A stretch of DNA of 64,000 nucleotides from Paraburkholderia lycopersici (GCF_900096975.1 NZ_FMYQ01000033.1:1-64000); one strand, 5' to 3'; counted from the stretch's first letter, positions 14,982 to 23,012 are shown. The notes: generated by a model not told the origin, from the sequence alone. Made by a program: numbers and translations.

Positions 14982-15012
14982 TTTTGTGGTTTTCTCGACA
15001 TATTGTGTCGAG
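14982..15012. promoter_or_regulatory. Operator 1 between the fusion gene and XRE repressor
   Basis: TTTTGTGGTT (14982-14991) is followed by a palindrome with 7-bp arms, CTCGACA (14994-15000) and TGTCGAG (15006-15012). The same two elements recur at 15062-15088, so this is a likely repressor site facing the EexN-GspG gene. Confidence 0.6.
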
Positions 15013-15061
15013 AGCAACATTTTAAGATGTTATCTCGTGCGGGGTGGTCGAGTCACTATCG

Positions 15062-15088
15062 GTGTCGAAATTTTGTGGTTCTCGACAC
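15062..15088. promoter_or_regulatory. Operator 2, directly upstream of the XRE gene
   Basis: GTGTCGA (15062-15068) and TCGACAC (15082-15088) form 7-bp inverted arms around a second TTTTGTGGTT. It ends 11 bp before the repressor ATG, a position suited to autorepression. Confidence 0.6.
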
Positions 15089-15099
15089 GGAGTGTTGGT

Positions 15100-15474
15100 A
15101 TGAAAGCATCCGCGACCCAGGAAGGGGCGTTCGCAAAGCGGATAGGTCAGGCGTTAGCCCGTGCGCGCCTCGATGCAGATCTGACGCAGGAACAGGCAGC
15201 GGAAGCGCTGGGGGTGAACACGGAAACGATCAGCCGGTTTGAGCGCGGTCATACTGCGCCGCCTCTGTTTCGTCTGTTTGAGCTTGCCGACGTCTACGGT
15301 GTGCCGCCCGAGACATTGATTGCGGGTGGCGAAGGGCGTTCGCTCGATCCGGCCCGTGACGTTACTGCCCTGATGGGAAATCTGTCGCACGGAGATCGGG
15401 AGTTTGTTCGCGAATGGGTTGCGGCGATGTGCGAGCGTCTTGCAAAAGCCAGGCCGGGAACGACTAAACGATAG
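15100..15474 (+). CDS. XRE-family transcriptional regulator
   Basis: A 124-residue repressor-like protein. The N-terminal helix-turn-helix (about 11-65) reads IGQALARARLDADLTQEQAA, EALGVNTETISRFERGHTAP, LFRLFELADVYGVPPETLI; a short C-terminal helical part probably dimerises. It starts at MKASATQEG with GGAG 7 nt upstream. It is divergent from the EexN-GspG lipoprotein gene, and two inverted repeats in the 172-bp interval suit it as local repressor. No LexA-like peptidase domain is present, so it is unlikely to respond to SOS by self-cleavage. Confidence 0.88.
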   Translation: MKASATQEGAFAKRIGQALARARLDADLTQEQAAEALGVNTETISRFERGHTAPPLFRLFELADVYGVPPETLIAGGEGRSLDPARDVTALMGNLSHGDREFVREWVAAMCERLAKARPGTTKR

Positions 15475-15579
15475 TGCCCCGCAAACAACGCGGTGATGAA
15501 TGCGGGTCGGCTGGTAGCCCAACGCACGGTTGGGTCAACTTCTACGGCACAGGGCGGCGGCATGGGGAGCATCTATCGC

Positions 15580-16599
15580 CTATCCGAGCTTCTTTGCCAA
15601 ATCCTCGGCGCGCAGATGCGTGTATCGCTGGAGCATCGAGAGCGTCTTGTGTCCGGTGATGCTTGCGACTTCGATCACGTTCAATCCGCGCTCGAAAAAT
15701 GTGCTCGTTGCTTCGTGCCGCAAATCATGCAGCCGGATATCGATGAGCCAGCGAGCATCAATGGGTCGATCCCACACCCGGCACGTCGATTCGTACACCT
15801 TTCGTGCCCGTCGCACAGCGCGACAGAACGCCCGCGAGGCTGCGCTGTCAGTCATGGCGAATGGTTCCGTACACCCGGCGGCCTTGCGGGCCTGAAGGAC
15901 GGCTAGCGCAGCCGTGGACAGTGGCACGTCACGAGGCGTGTCGGTTTTTGTTACGGGCAGGTGGGCCGTACGTCGGGCAAGGTCTATATGTTCCCATTGG
16001 AGCGCCACGATTTCACCACGCCGCATTCCAGTGGCGACAGAGAACAGTACGAGATCGCGCAGTAGCGGGGATTCGGTGGCGTCGATGATCGCCCGTACCT
16101 CGGCGGGTTGAACGCGACGGTCGCGGCCTTCGGGCTTGCGTGGCTTGATAACCTTGGGCACCCCACCGGGCAGAACGATGCCCCATTCCTTCGTCGCGAG
16201 TGTAAACACCCGATTTAGCAGGTTCAACTCGTGGATCACGGTCTGCGGCGAGATGGACTTCAGCCGCCTGTCCCGGTACTCGACCAACACAGGCGAGGTC
16301 AGGGCGGTCAGCTTGTACGGACCTAGCGCGGCGCGCACTGTCCGTGCTCGCCCCTTGTCGCTGGCGTGGCTGCGCTTGGCAGGCGACACGTCTCGCATGT
16401 AGCGGTCGAGAAGGTCCGCGATGGTCGTGCTCTCAGCTTCGTTCCGGTTGACGAACACGCCGCCGTCCATTTCTGCCTCGACTGAGCGCCCCCATGCCGC
16501 AGCGTCAGTGCGAGTCGAGAACTTCTTGGACTGGTGCGGAAATCCCTTCCTGCGGACCTGACAGAGCCATCCGTCGGTGCGCTTGGTAATCGTTGCCAT
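15580..16599 (-). CDS. int: Tyrosine-type site-specific integrase
   Basis: A 339-residue integrase. It has an N-terminal arm-binding domain (TKRTDGWLCQVRRKGFPHQSK), a SAM-like core-binding domain (about 60-150) and a catalytic domain with the R (TGMRRGEIVALQW), K (VTKTDTPRDVPL), HxxR (LHDLRHEA), H (ITGHKTLS) and Y (LQRYTH) residues all present. The start is fixed by GGAGG four nt before ATG; a much longer upstream frame is spurious and runs across the attachment site. It lies 109 bp from the right att repeat, with three 11-bp direct repeats in between. It should catalyse integration in tRNA-Arg and excision. Confidence 0.95.
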   Translation of the reverse strand: MATITKRTDGWLCQVRRKGFPHQSKKFSTRTDAAAWGRSVEAEMDGGVFVNRNEAESTTIADLLDRYMRDVSPAKRSHASDKGRARTVRAALGPYKLTALTSPVLVEYRDRRLKSISPQTVIHELNLLNRVFTLATKEWGIVLPGGVPKVIKPRKPEGRDRRVQPAEVRAIIDATESPLLRDLVLFSVATGMRRGEIVALQWEHIDLARRTAHLPVTKTDTPRDVPLSTAALAVLQARKAAGCTEPFAMTDSAASRAFCRAVRRARKVYESTCRVWDRPIDARWLIDIRLHDLRHEATSTFFERGLNVIEVASITGHKTLSMLQRYTHLRAEDLAKKLG

Positions 16600-16623
16600 A
16601 CGGCCTCCAAAGAGACCGCCGAG

Positions 16624-16656
16624 TGTGACTGACGTGTGACTGACGTGTGACTGAAG
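16624..16656. repeat. Three tandem 11-bp repeats, possible integrase arm sites
   Basis: TGTGACTGACG occurs at 16624-16634 and 16635-16645, and with one change (TGTGACTGAAG) at 16646-16656. The location between int and the att core is where arm-type integrase or excisionase sites are expected. Confidence 0.7.
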
Positions 16657-16663
16657 CAGCCTT

Positions 16664-16708
16664 AGCTGGATAGAGCCCGCGCCCAGCAAGGCGCGGCCGC
16701 CGAAGCGG
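16664..16708 (+). other. tRNA-Arg D-arm fossil with a two-hairpin insert
   Basis: AGCTGGATAGAGC (16664-16676) equals the D-arm of the tRNA-Arg at 6279. In the intact tRNA it is directly joined to ATCGGCC. Here 32 nt intervene: a hairpin CCGCGCC-loop-GGCGCGG and a hairpin CCGC-CGAA-GCGG, using every base. The 5' acceptor strand is not recognisable, so this with the repeat after it is not a functional tRNA. Confidence 0.6.
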
Positions 16709-16762
16709 ATCGGCCTTCTAAGCCGAGGGTCGGGGGTTCGAGCCCCTCCTGTCGCGCCAATA
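16709..16762 (+). repeat. Right attachment site (54-bp direct repeat of tRNA-Arg 3' part)
   Basis: Identical over 54 bp to 6305-6358, from the anticodon stem to just past the CCA end. It is the chromosomal 3' tRNA segment displaced by integration. Confidence 0.92.
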
Positions 16763-16776
16763 GATTCAAGCACTTG

Positions 16777-16803
16777 GCCCGGTTTCTTATGACCGGGCTT
16801 TTT
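16777..16803 (+). terminator. Intrinsic terminator, probably the original tRNA-Arg terminator
   Basis: GCCCGGT (16777-16783) pairs with ACCGGGC (16792-16798), followed by five T and a second T run. It is 15 bp past the right att repeat, so before integration it would have followed the tRNA gene. Confidence 0.7.
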
Positions 16804-16905
16804 GCTTTTTGGATGCTGCTGCAAGGGCAAGTGCGCTGCCCGTTTTGAGGGGCCGAGTGCGAGCGGGAGTAAAATTCCCCGTCCAACGGAATCGACATTT
16901 TCATC

Positions 16906-18027
16906 ATGCGGACCATCCCGGGCCAAAAAAACCAGGACATCCAATGCCTTCGCGCCATCGCGATTATCGTGGTGATGGCGCAGCATTTTCGTGGTCGACT
17001 CCCGAGCCCACGCGCATACCTCGAAGCCTTCCACTATGTGCAATTCTGGACAGGAGTGGATATATTTTTCGCAATCTCCGGCTTCCTGGTATGCAAAACC
17101 TTCCTCGCCGGGCTTGAAGGTGCTGGAAGCCGGCAGGAAGCATTCATTGACTTCTGGATTCGCAGAGCTATACGTCTGCTTCCTGCCCTCTACTTCTGGC
17201 TTGCAGTATCGGTAGCGGTTTCCGGTTTGCTTTCGACCATCGCGTACCATGAGCTAGGCAAGGTGCTCGTTAGCGCACTTTCGGCCGTACTAGCCGTTTC
17301 AAACCTATATTGGGCTCATTGCGTACAGACGGACATCCAATCCTGCGGCAACGCCGACTTCAATGGCGTAACGTGGTCGCTTTCCCTGGAGTGGCAACTT
17401 TATGCAATATTGGCCTGCACCTTGTTTATTGGTGGCCGACGAGCAGCGTTATTCATTCTCCTGATTCTCTCGGCGTTGCTTTCTTTCTACCCACTGGAAA
17501 TCTTTTCGTATCCCTGGGCATTTCGGCCGCTCGCATTCACGCTCGGAGTCATTGTTTATCTAGCCATAGAACGCGTGCCATCATTAGCAGAGACGATCAG
17601 TTATGGAACATGCCGATTCCTGCTTTTAGTCGGCCTGGCGCTTTGCCTCGCGGGCCCAGTTTTCGTACCCATCCGCGCCGGCCTCCTTGTCATCGGACTA
17701 GGCGCCGTGCTTTGCCTGATTTCCTCCCTAAAGGGAAATTCATATTCGGTTAGTCCATTTGCGCGCCCGCTCATATGGGTAGGAGAGCGATCTTACTCAA
17801 TCTATCTTTGTCATTTGCTTTGCATTCTGATCACACATCAGTTGATAGAGACATACGGGTATCTCTCAATAACCGCGGGTCACGTGGTGCTCTCGATAGC
17901 CATATTCATCGCTATGACGCTTGTGCTTTCTGATCTTTCTTACCGGCTGATTGAGCAGAGACTCGGCATCTTGTTCCACAGGAACTACGCGAAATCGACA
18001 CGAAGGCGCCGCCCACAGTTGCAATAA
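16906..18027 (+). CDS. Acyltransferase 3 (OafA/YrhL-like) membrane protein
   Basis: A 373-residue integral membrane O-acyltransferase, expected to transfer acetyl groups to a cell-surface sugar. The N terminus has the family block IQCLRAIAIIVVMAQHFRGR (catalytic-type histidine in QHF) and FWTGVDIFFAISGFLVCKTFL; DFWIRRAIRLLPALYFWL is the conserved RRxxRLxP region. About ten hydrophobic helices follow. It lacks an SGNH domain. GC content is lower than the core genes and it starts just outside the tRNA island, so it may be a separate acquired patch. The acceptor is unknown. Confidence 0.9.
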   Translation: MRTIPGQKNQDIQCLRAIAIIVVMAQHFRGRLPSPRAYLEAFHYVQFWTGVDIFFAISGFLVCKTFLAGLEGAGSRQEAFIDFWIRRAIRLLPALYFWLAVSVAVSGLLSTIAYHELGKVLVSALSAVLAVSNLYWAHCVQTDIQSCGNADFNGVTWSLSLEWQLYAILACTLFIGGRRAALFILLILSALLSFYPLEIFSYPWAFRPLAFTLGVIVYLAIERVPSLAETISYGTCRFLLLVGLALCLAGPVFVPIRAGLLVIGLGAVLCLISSLKGNSYSVSPFARPLIWVGERSYSIYLCHLLCILITHQLIETYGYLSITAGHVVLSIAIFIAMTLVLSDLSYRLIEQRLGILFHRNYAKSTRRRRPQLQ

Positions 18028-18111
18028 GGCAATTGCCTTGTCGCCGGCTTCGCCACTCCGAGGCTAAACGATATGATCCTGTAAAATCCGGGAGTGCTTA
18101 GGGATTACTCC

Positions 18112-19275
18112 ATGGCGTCGAGACAAGATAACGTTGGGAGGGCCAGTTACATCGATGCGTTGCGCGGCTTCGCTGCGCTCACGGTCGTAATTGCGCATCT
18201 CACGATTACATGGAGGCAGCCTGGCCCCATTGAAGCCGCAGTCATCGAGTCACCGCTTCGCATCCTGTGGGGAGGGCATCAGGCCGTCATCCTCTTCTTC
18301 GTGCTCAGTGGATTCGCGCTGACGCGCATGATAGATGGAATGCCGGGCTATTCGTACGGTCGCTATTTCTGCGCGCGAGTCGTTCGGCTCTACATTCCGT
18401 ATCTTGCATCTCTGACTATTGCGCTAGCCGGCTATGCCGTGCTGAAGAAGCTGGGCTTCAATTGGCCCGCCGGATGGATGGACGTGGTCGGCCCGACATC
18501 CGATACACGAACGCTGGTTGAGCACGCGATGATGATCGGTCCGCTCGACATCCGGGCAATCAACCCGCCGATCTGGACCATCGCGGAAGAAATGAGGATC
18601 TCACTGATTTTCCCGGCGATATTGATGCTGGTGAAGCGGTTCGACTTCAAGGCGGTAATGGCGGCGTATGCCACGTCGCTCACAATCGCGTGGGTCGGAC
18701 TGCGCTTTAACGATACGTTCCCGGTATGGAACGCACAGCTCGGTCCGCTGATTCACTACACGACGTTCTTCTTTCTCGGATCGTGGCTCTCATACAACGT
18801 ATCTGAATTCGGGGCGTGCGTTGAGCGGAAAACAGCGCTTCGATGGTCGCTCGGTATCCTCGCTGCGCTTCTATATGCATACTCGTTCGATTCGCCATGG
18901 GGTTACACGGCGCGACTACTGGGCGACCTCTCAATCGGCATCGCGTCGGCTCTCGTTATCGTTCTATGCCACGCGTCGACCGTATCCCTGTTTGCGAAAC
19001 CGGGCGCATGGCTGGGGCGCATATCATTCAGCGTCTATCTCAACCATATGCTCGTCCTGAACATGGCGCTCATCGTGCTGATGCCAAAACACGGTGCGAT
19101 TGCCGTCTGGCTTGCGACGATTCCATTGGCGTTGTTGGTTAGCCAGGCTATGTGCACGTTGTTCGAGCGTCCTTCGATCAAGCTGAGCCGGTTTTTTTCA
19201 AAGAGCCGCGCAAGGAAAATCGCGTCTATGCCGTCGCGGTTTTCGTTGAACGATGCTGTTCGTAGACGACGTTGA
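18112..19275 (+). CDS. Acyltransferase 3 (OafA/YrhL-like) membrane protein
   Basis: A second acyltransferase-3 protein, 387 residues: YIDALRGFAALTVVIAHLTI (family histidine in AHL), ILFFVLSGFALTRMI, YFCARVVRLYIPYLASL, and a late FSVYLNHMLVLNMALIVL. The ATG has AGGGA 8 nt upstream; a GTG six codons earlier is also in frame. It follows the first acyltransferase by 84 bp on the same strand, so both may be co-transcribed. They are clearly different sequences, not a recent duplication. A likely role is modification of O-antigen or exopolysaccharide. Confidence 0.9.
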   Translation: MASRQDNVGRASYIDALRGFAALTVVIAHLTITWRQPGPIEAAVIESPLRILWGGHQAVILFFVLSGFALTRMIDGMPGYSYGRYFCARVVRLYIPYLASLTIALAGYAVLKKLGFNWPAGWMDVVGPTSDTRTLVEHAMMIGPLDIRAINPPIWTIAEEMRISLIFPAILMLVKRFDFKAVMAAYATSLTIAWVGLRFNDTFPVWNAQLGPLIHYTTFFFLGSWLSYNVSEFGACVERKTALRWSLGILAALLYAYSFDSPWGYTARLLGDLSIGIASALVIVLCHASTVSLFAKPGAWLGRISFSVYLNHMLVLNMALIVLMPKHGAIAVWLATIPLALLVSQAMCTLFERPSIKLSRFFSKSRARKIASMPSRFSLNDAVRRRR

Positions 19276-19430
19276 CGATCGCGACGACATTGGAAGGCGT
19301 ATCGTCAGAGAACTCAATTGCCCGGTTGGGTTGAATGGGAAATGTGCGCTGGTGATCGAAACATGATGGTTGTCCAATGGAGACTAAAGATCGGATTCGC
19401 GCTCCATGGATGGCTGGGAATCGCCCACGC

Positions 19431-19462
19431 AAAAAAGACGGGCAGCCCGAGGGGTGCCCGTC
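19431..19462 (-). terminator. Terminator downstream of the acid phosphatase gene
   Basis: On the minus strand, GACGGGCA and TGCCCGTC arms (19455-19462 and 19437-19444) enclose a 10-nt loop and are followed by six T. It sits 44 bp after the phosphatase stop codon. Confidence 0.8.
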
Positions 19463-19505
19463 AAACCGGATAGCCGACTATCCGGTAATCGATGGTCCTG
19501 TGCGC

Positions 19506-21089
19506 TTAGAGCTTGATGTCGAGTGCGTTGGTCAGATCACCCATCGCCTGGCCGCCGTTGCTCTTGAGCGCGGCGTCGCGGTTCGCGAGGCCAGGCAGCG
19601 TGGGCAGCGAGTAGCGGCGCGTGATGAGGCGCAGGATCGAAGTCGTGTCGTACTGCGTATGATCGACGTAGCCCTTTTTCGCATACGGCGAGATGATCAG
19701 CGCCGGAATACGCGAGCCCGGACCCCAGCGGTCGCCCTTCGGCGGCGCGACGTGATCCCAGAAGCCGCCGTTTTCGTCGTAGGTGACCACCACGACCATG
19801 TTGTTCCACTGCGGGCTCTTCTGCAGGTGCGCAATGACATCGGCGATATGCTGATCGCCGCTCGTCACGTCGGTGTAGCCGGGATGCTCGTTCAGGTTGC
19901 CCTGCGGCTTGTAGAACGCGACCGCGGGCAGCGTGCCCGCGTCGATGGCTTTGATGAATTCCGTGCCGTCCATGCCGCCGTCGAGCAGGTGCTTCGCGCG
20001 CGCGTCGGTGCCCGGTGCGTAGTTCGAGAAGTAGTTGAACGGCTGGTGGTGTGGCTGGAAGTTCGGTGCTGTCATGTTCGCGCCGTAGATCACGCCCGAC
20101 GTGCTGTTTTGCGCCGCGCTCAGAGCCGCGCCCCAGGCGCCGCCGTACCAGGCCCACGTCACGCCCGCGTTCGAAAGCAGGTCGCCGATGTTCTGCGTCG
20201 TCTGCGCGGGCAGCGTGCTCGCGTTCGACGGATCGGCAAGGTTCGGGTCGCCGCCCGAGGCCGCCGGGTTGCCGCTCGGCTGGTACGGCGGCTGCATCGT
20301 ATTGACCGCGTAGAAGTCCGGCGTGAGATTGCCCGACTTCACGAACTTCGGCGCGCCGGCGAGTGCCGACGTCGGCGAGTTCGAGGCAAGCGTGAGCGAA
20401 ACGCCGTCGGCGTCGACGGCCGAGATCGTCGGCTTGGCCGGATTCGTGTCCGCGTTCGCGTAGTACGGCGTGCACGCGCAGATCAGCCACTGGTGGTTCA
20501 GGAACGAGCCGCCGAACGCGCCCATGAAGAAGTTGTCGGCGAGCGCGTATTGCTGCGCGATCTTCCACAGCGGAAGCTTTTCGGCGCTCGTCGTGTAGTG
20601 GCCCATCACGAGACCGCCCGAATCCCCATAGGCGGCGAACATGTCGTTCTTGCCGCCGTGGATCTGCATCTGGTTCTCGTAGAAGCGGTGATAGAGGTCG
20701 CGCGTCGTGACCGAAAGCGGCACGTTGTAGCCTTTCGGGTCGTCGATGGCGAACGGCGCGTTCGGCATGTTCTCCGTCATCGCGGCGGTCACGACGGGCG
20801 TGACGCCGATTTGCGTGAGGCCGCTCCAGACGGTCGGCAGCGTGGCCAGCACAGAGCCGTCGCGGTCGAGCTGCTGCGCGCTTTGCGCGCTTACGTTCTG
20901 CAGGCCGTTGGCGCCGGGGAAGCTGCCGTAGAGGTTGTCGAAGCTGCGGTTTTCCGCATAGATCACGACGATGTTTTTCACCGACGAAAGGCTGGGCTTG
21001 CTGCTGTCGTTGCCGCCACAGGCCGCGACGGCCACTGCCGCGGCCGCTATCGCGATCGGCGTCGCATAGAACCATTTTCTGTTGATCAT
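19506..21089 (-). CDS. Acid phosphatase / phosphoesterase family (AcpA-like)
   Basis: A 527-residue exported phosphoesterase of the phospholipase C/AcpA superfamily. The signal region MINRKWFYATPIAIAAAAVA ends in a VAAC sequence, so it may be a lipoprotein. Superfamily motifs follow: IVVIYAENRSFDNLYGSFPG (metal and nucleophile region), FGGSFLNHQWLICACTP, VVVTYDENGGFWDHVAPP and RIPALIISPYAKKGYVDHTQYD. Expected role: periplasmic release of phosphate from monoesters. GAGAGA precedes the ATG by 5 nt. It is divergent from a di-haem peroxidase, with a candidate Pho-type repeat in between. Confidence 0.9.
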   Translation of the reverse strand: MINRKWFYATPIAIAAAAVAVAACGGNDSSKPSLSSVKNIVVIYAENRSFDNLYGSFPGANGLQNVSAQSAQQLDRDGSVLATLPTVWSGLTQIGVTPVVTAAMTENMPNAPFAIDDPKGYNVPLSVTTRDLYHRFYENQMQIHGGKNDMFAAYGDSGGLVMGHYTTSAEKLPLWKIAQQYALADNFFMGAFGGSFLNHQWLICACTPYYANADTNPAKPTISAVDADGVSLTLASNSPTSALAGAPKFVKSGNLTPDFYAVNTMQPPYQPSGNPAASGGDPNLADPSNASTLPAQTTQNIGDLLSNAGVTWAWYGGAWGAALSAAQNSTSGVIYGANMTAPNFQPHHQPFNYFSNYAPGTDARAKHLLDGGMDGTEFIKAIDAGTLPAVAFYKPQGNLNEHPGYTDVTSGDQHIADVIAHLQKSPQWNNMVVVVTYDENGGFWDHVAPPKGDRWGPGSRIPALIISPYAKKGYVDHTQYDTTSILRLITRRYSLPTLPGLANRDAALKSNGGQAMGDLTNALDIKL

Positions 21090-21184
21090 TTTTTCTCTCT
21101 CGCGTTGGGGCCCGCGTGGAGGCCGGCGCGAATGACACCGGCCTTCGGGCGAGGCGCAGTGTCGCAACGGAATTTGACAGCCAG

Positions 21185-21200
21185 ATGTAAATAATTACAT
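21185..21200. promoter_or_regulatory. AT-rich palindrome in the phosphatase/peroxidase interval
   Basis: ATGTAA and TTACAT form perfect 6-bp arms around ATAA, 95 bp upstream of the phosphatase start. It may bind a regulator or simply be part of a promoter. Confidence 0.4.
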
Positions 21201-21245
21201 TTAGCTTTTTCTATCCCTGTGAATACATGACATCAGTCTTACTGA

Positions 21246-21274
21246 ATGTCATTGAAGCGACATGTTTCCGACAT
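21246..21274 (+). promoter_or_regulatory. Possible tandem Pho-box-like repeats
   Basis: Three 7-bp units, ATGTCAT, GCGACAT and CCGACAT, are spaced exactly 11 bp apart (starts 21246, 21257, 21268). The 7+4 layout equals that of PhoB boxes; the first unit is close to consensus CTGTCAT, the others have a T-to-A change. Confidence 0.35.
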
Positions 21275-21374
21275 ACGCTTTCGCGGCTTCGATGCGTAAC
21301 GGACGCGCATCGGCATTCACACACGCAGCAGCGCGGCGCCTCGCATGCGCGCGCTTGCGCTTCGGGGATCAGGC

Positions 21375-22793
21375 ATGTTGCGCAGACTGACGCGCCGCTC
21401 GGCGCAAACACGGGTTCGAACGCAGACGCGATCGCACGAAGGCGCTCGCCGCCGCGGCAGGGCGTTCGTGGCGGCCGCGGTGCTCTCGTCGCTGCTGGCG
21501 GCGTGCGATGGCGGTACGGCCAGCTCCGCCGGCGCAGACGCGGCGACAGGCGCAACGGCCAACGCGGCCCGCGCGCACGACGCGGACGCGAATCCGCGCG
21601 CCGCGCAGGCCGTGAAACTGATGAAGATCGCGGTGCCCGCGCAAAGCGGCCAGTCACGCGCCGAGGTCTATGCGCAAGTCCGGCGTATGACCGCGCTCGG
21701 CAAGCAGATGTTCTTCGATCCCTCGCTGTCGGGCTCGGGCAAGATGTCGTGCGCGTCGTGCCACAGTCCCGACCATGCGTTCACGCCGGCCAACTCGCTC
21801 GGCGTCCAGATGGGCGGCGCGGACATGCGACGCCAGGGCATGCGCGCGGTGCCGACGCTCAAGTATCTGCAGGCGGTGCCGGCGTTCGCGGAGCACTATC
21901 ACGACTCCGACGACGAAGGCGACGAAAGCGTCGACGCGGGTCCGACCGGCGGTCTCACTTGGGACGGCCGCGTCGATCGCGCTTCGGACCAGGCGCGCAT
22001 TCCGCTGCTCTCGACGTTCGAGATGGCGAGTTCGCCCAAAAAGGTAGCGGCGGCGGTGCGCGCGGCGCCGTACGCGGGAGCCTTTCGCGAGGCGTTCGGC
22101 GCGCGCGTTTTCGATGACGACGACGCGACCTGGAAGGCCGTGCTCAAGTCGCTGGAGACGTTCGAGCAGTCGCCGGAGGTGTTCTATCCGTACACCAGCA
22201 AGTACGACGCGTACCTGGCCGGCAAGGCCACGCTCACGGCCGCCGAGATGCGCGGCCTGCAACTCTTCAACGACGAGAAGAGGGGCAATTGCGCGAGCTG
22301 CCATATCAGTCAGCGTGCGAAGGACGGCTCGCCGCCGCAGTTCAGCGACTTCGGCCTGATCGCCGTTGGGGTGCCGCGCAACCGCGCGCTGGCGGTGAAC
22401 CGCGACCGGCGCTTCTACGATCTGGGCGCATGCGGTCCGGAGCGCACCGATCTCGGTCACCGCGCGGAATTTTGCGGGCTCTTTCGTACGCCCACGCTGC
22501 GCAACGTCGCGCTGAAGCAGTCGTTTTTCCACAACGGCATCTACCATTCGCTGGAGGACGTGCTGCGCTTCTACGCGCGGCGCGATACGAACCCGGAAGC
22601 GTTCTATCCGGTGGTGAAGGGCAAGGTCGAGAAGTTCGACGACCTGCCGCGGCGCTACTGGGCGAATCTCAACACCGATCCGCCGTTCGATCGCAAGCCC
22701 GGCGACGCGCCGGTGTTCAGCGACGCCGAGATCAAGGACGTGATCGCGTTCCTCGGCACGCTTACCGACGGATGGCAGCCGGGCGCGCATTGA
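21375..22793 (+). CDS. Di-haem cytochrome c peroxidase / MauG family protein
   Basis: A 472-residue periplasmic di-haem protein. The N terminus is long and basic before a hydrophobic stretch ending LLAAC (Cys44), so it may be a lipoprotein. Haem sites are CASCH at about 126-130 and a second CASCH in KRGNCASCHISQ. FFDPSLSGSGKMSCASCH, PTLKYL, GLTWDGR and FRTPTLRNVALKQSFFHNG are typical of the CcpA/MauG family. It would reduce peroxide with cytochrome-derived electrons or oxidise a protein partner. The start at MLRRL is chosen; an ATG ten codons earlier is possible. It is divergent from the phosphatase. Confidence 0.9.
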   Translation: MLRRLTRRSAQTRVRTQTRSHEGARRRGRAFVAAAVLSSLLAACDGGTASSAGADAATGATANAARAHDADANPRAAQAVKLMKIAVPAQSGQSRAEVYAQVRRMTALGKQMFFDPSLSGSGKMSCASCHSPDHAFTPANSLGVQMGGADMRRQGMRAVPTLKYLQAVPAFAEHYHDSDDEGDESVDAGPTGGLTWDGRVDRASDQARIPLLSTFEMASSPKKVAAAVRAAPYAGAFREAFGARVFDDDDATWKAVLKSLETFEQSPEVFYPYTSKYDAYLAGKATLTAAEMRGLQLFNDEKRGNCASCHISQRAKDGSPPQFSDFGLIAVGVPRNRALAVNRDRRFYDLGACGPERTDLGHRAEFCGLFRTPTLRNVALKQSFFHNGIYHSLEDVLRFYARRDTNPEAFYPVVKGKVEKFDDLPRRYWANLNTDPPFDRKPGDAPVFSDAEIKDVIAFLGTLTDGWQPGAH

Positions 22794-23012
22794 GCGTGCA
22801 CGGATCGACTGCGAGGTTCGGGCGGGGCGCCTCCGGTTGCGGCGCTTGCGTGTCATGCGCGATGAAGGACATCAAGCCTGTGCGGGTGAGAGCCGGCGGG
22901 CGCGATGCGGCAGAATCGGGCCGCTTGGCGCCGGGTCCTGCCGGGCAGGCAAAAAAGGGGCGCGTGTTATGCTTTTCGCCGCTATGGATTGGCCCATCAA
23001 GGAGAACACGCA

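Larger units (their letters stand above)
6305..16762. mobile_element. Genomic island integrated in tRNA-Arg (10.4 kb)
   Basis: Bounded by 54-bp direct repeats in a tRNA gene, with a tyrosine integrase reading away from the right end. The contents are accessory: a phage-type primase fragment, XRE repressor, EexN-related lipoprotein, IS66-family element and a possible toxin pair. Base composition is visibly lower in G+C than the flanks, notably at 6.6-8.1 and 12.3-13.5 kb. No conjugation, capsid or packaging genes remain, so it is probably a decayed integrative element or satellite, not autonomous. Confidence 0.9.

Noticed and set aside
16600..17250. N-terminal extension of the integrase frame
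   Set aside because: It would read through the att site and antisense to the acyltransferase. The ATG at 16599 has a GGAGG site and gives the normal length.
19377..21194. 605-codon plus-strand frame opposite the acid phosphatase
   Set aside because: Antisense to a strongly conserved gene; composition is typical of a shadow frame.
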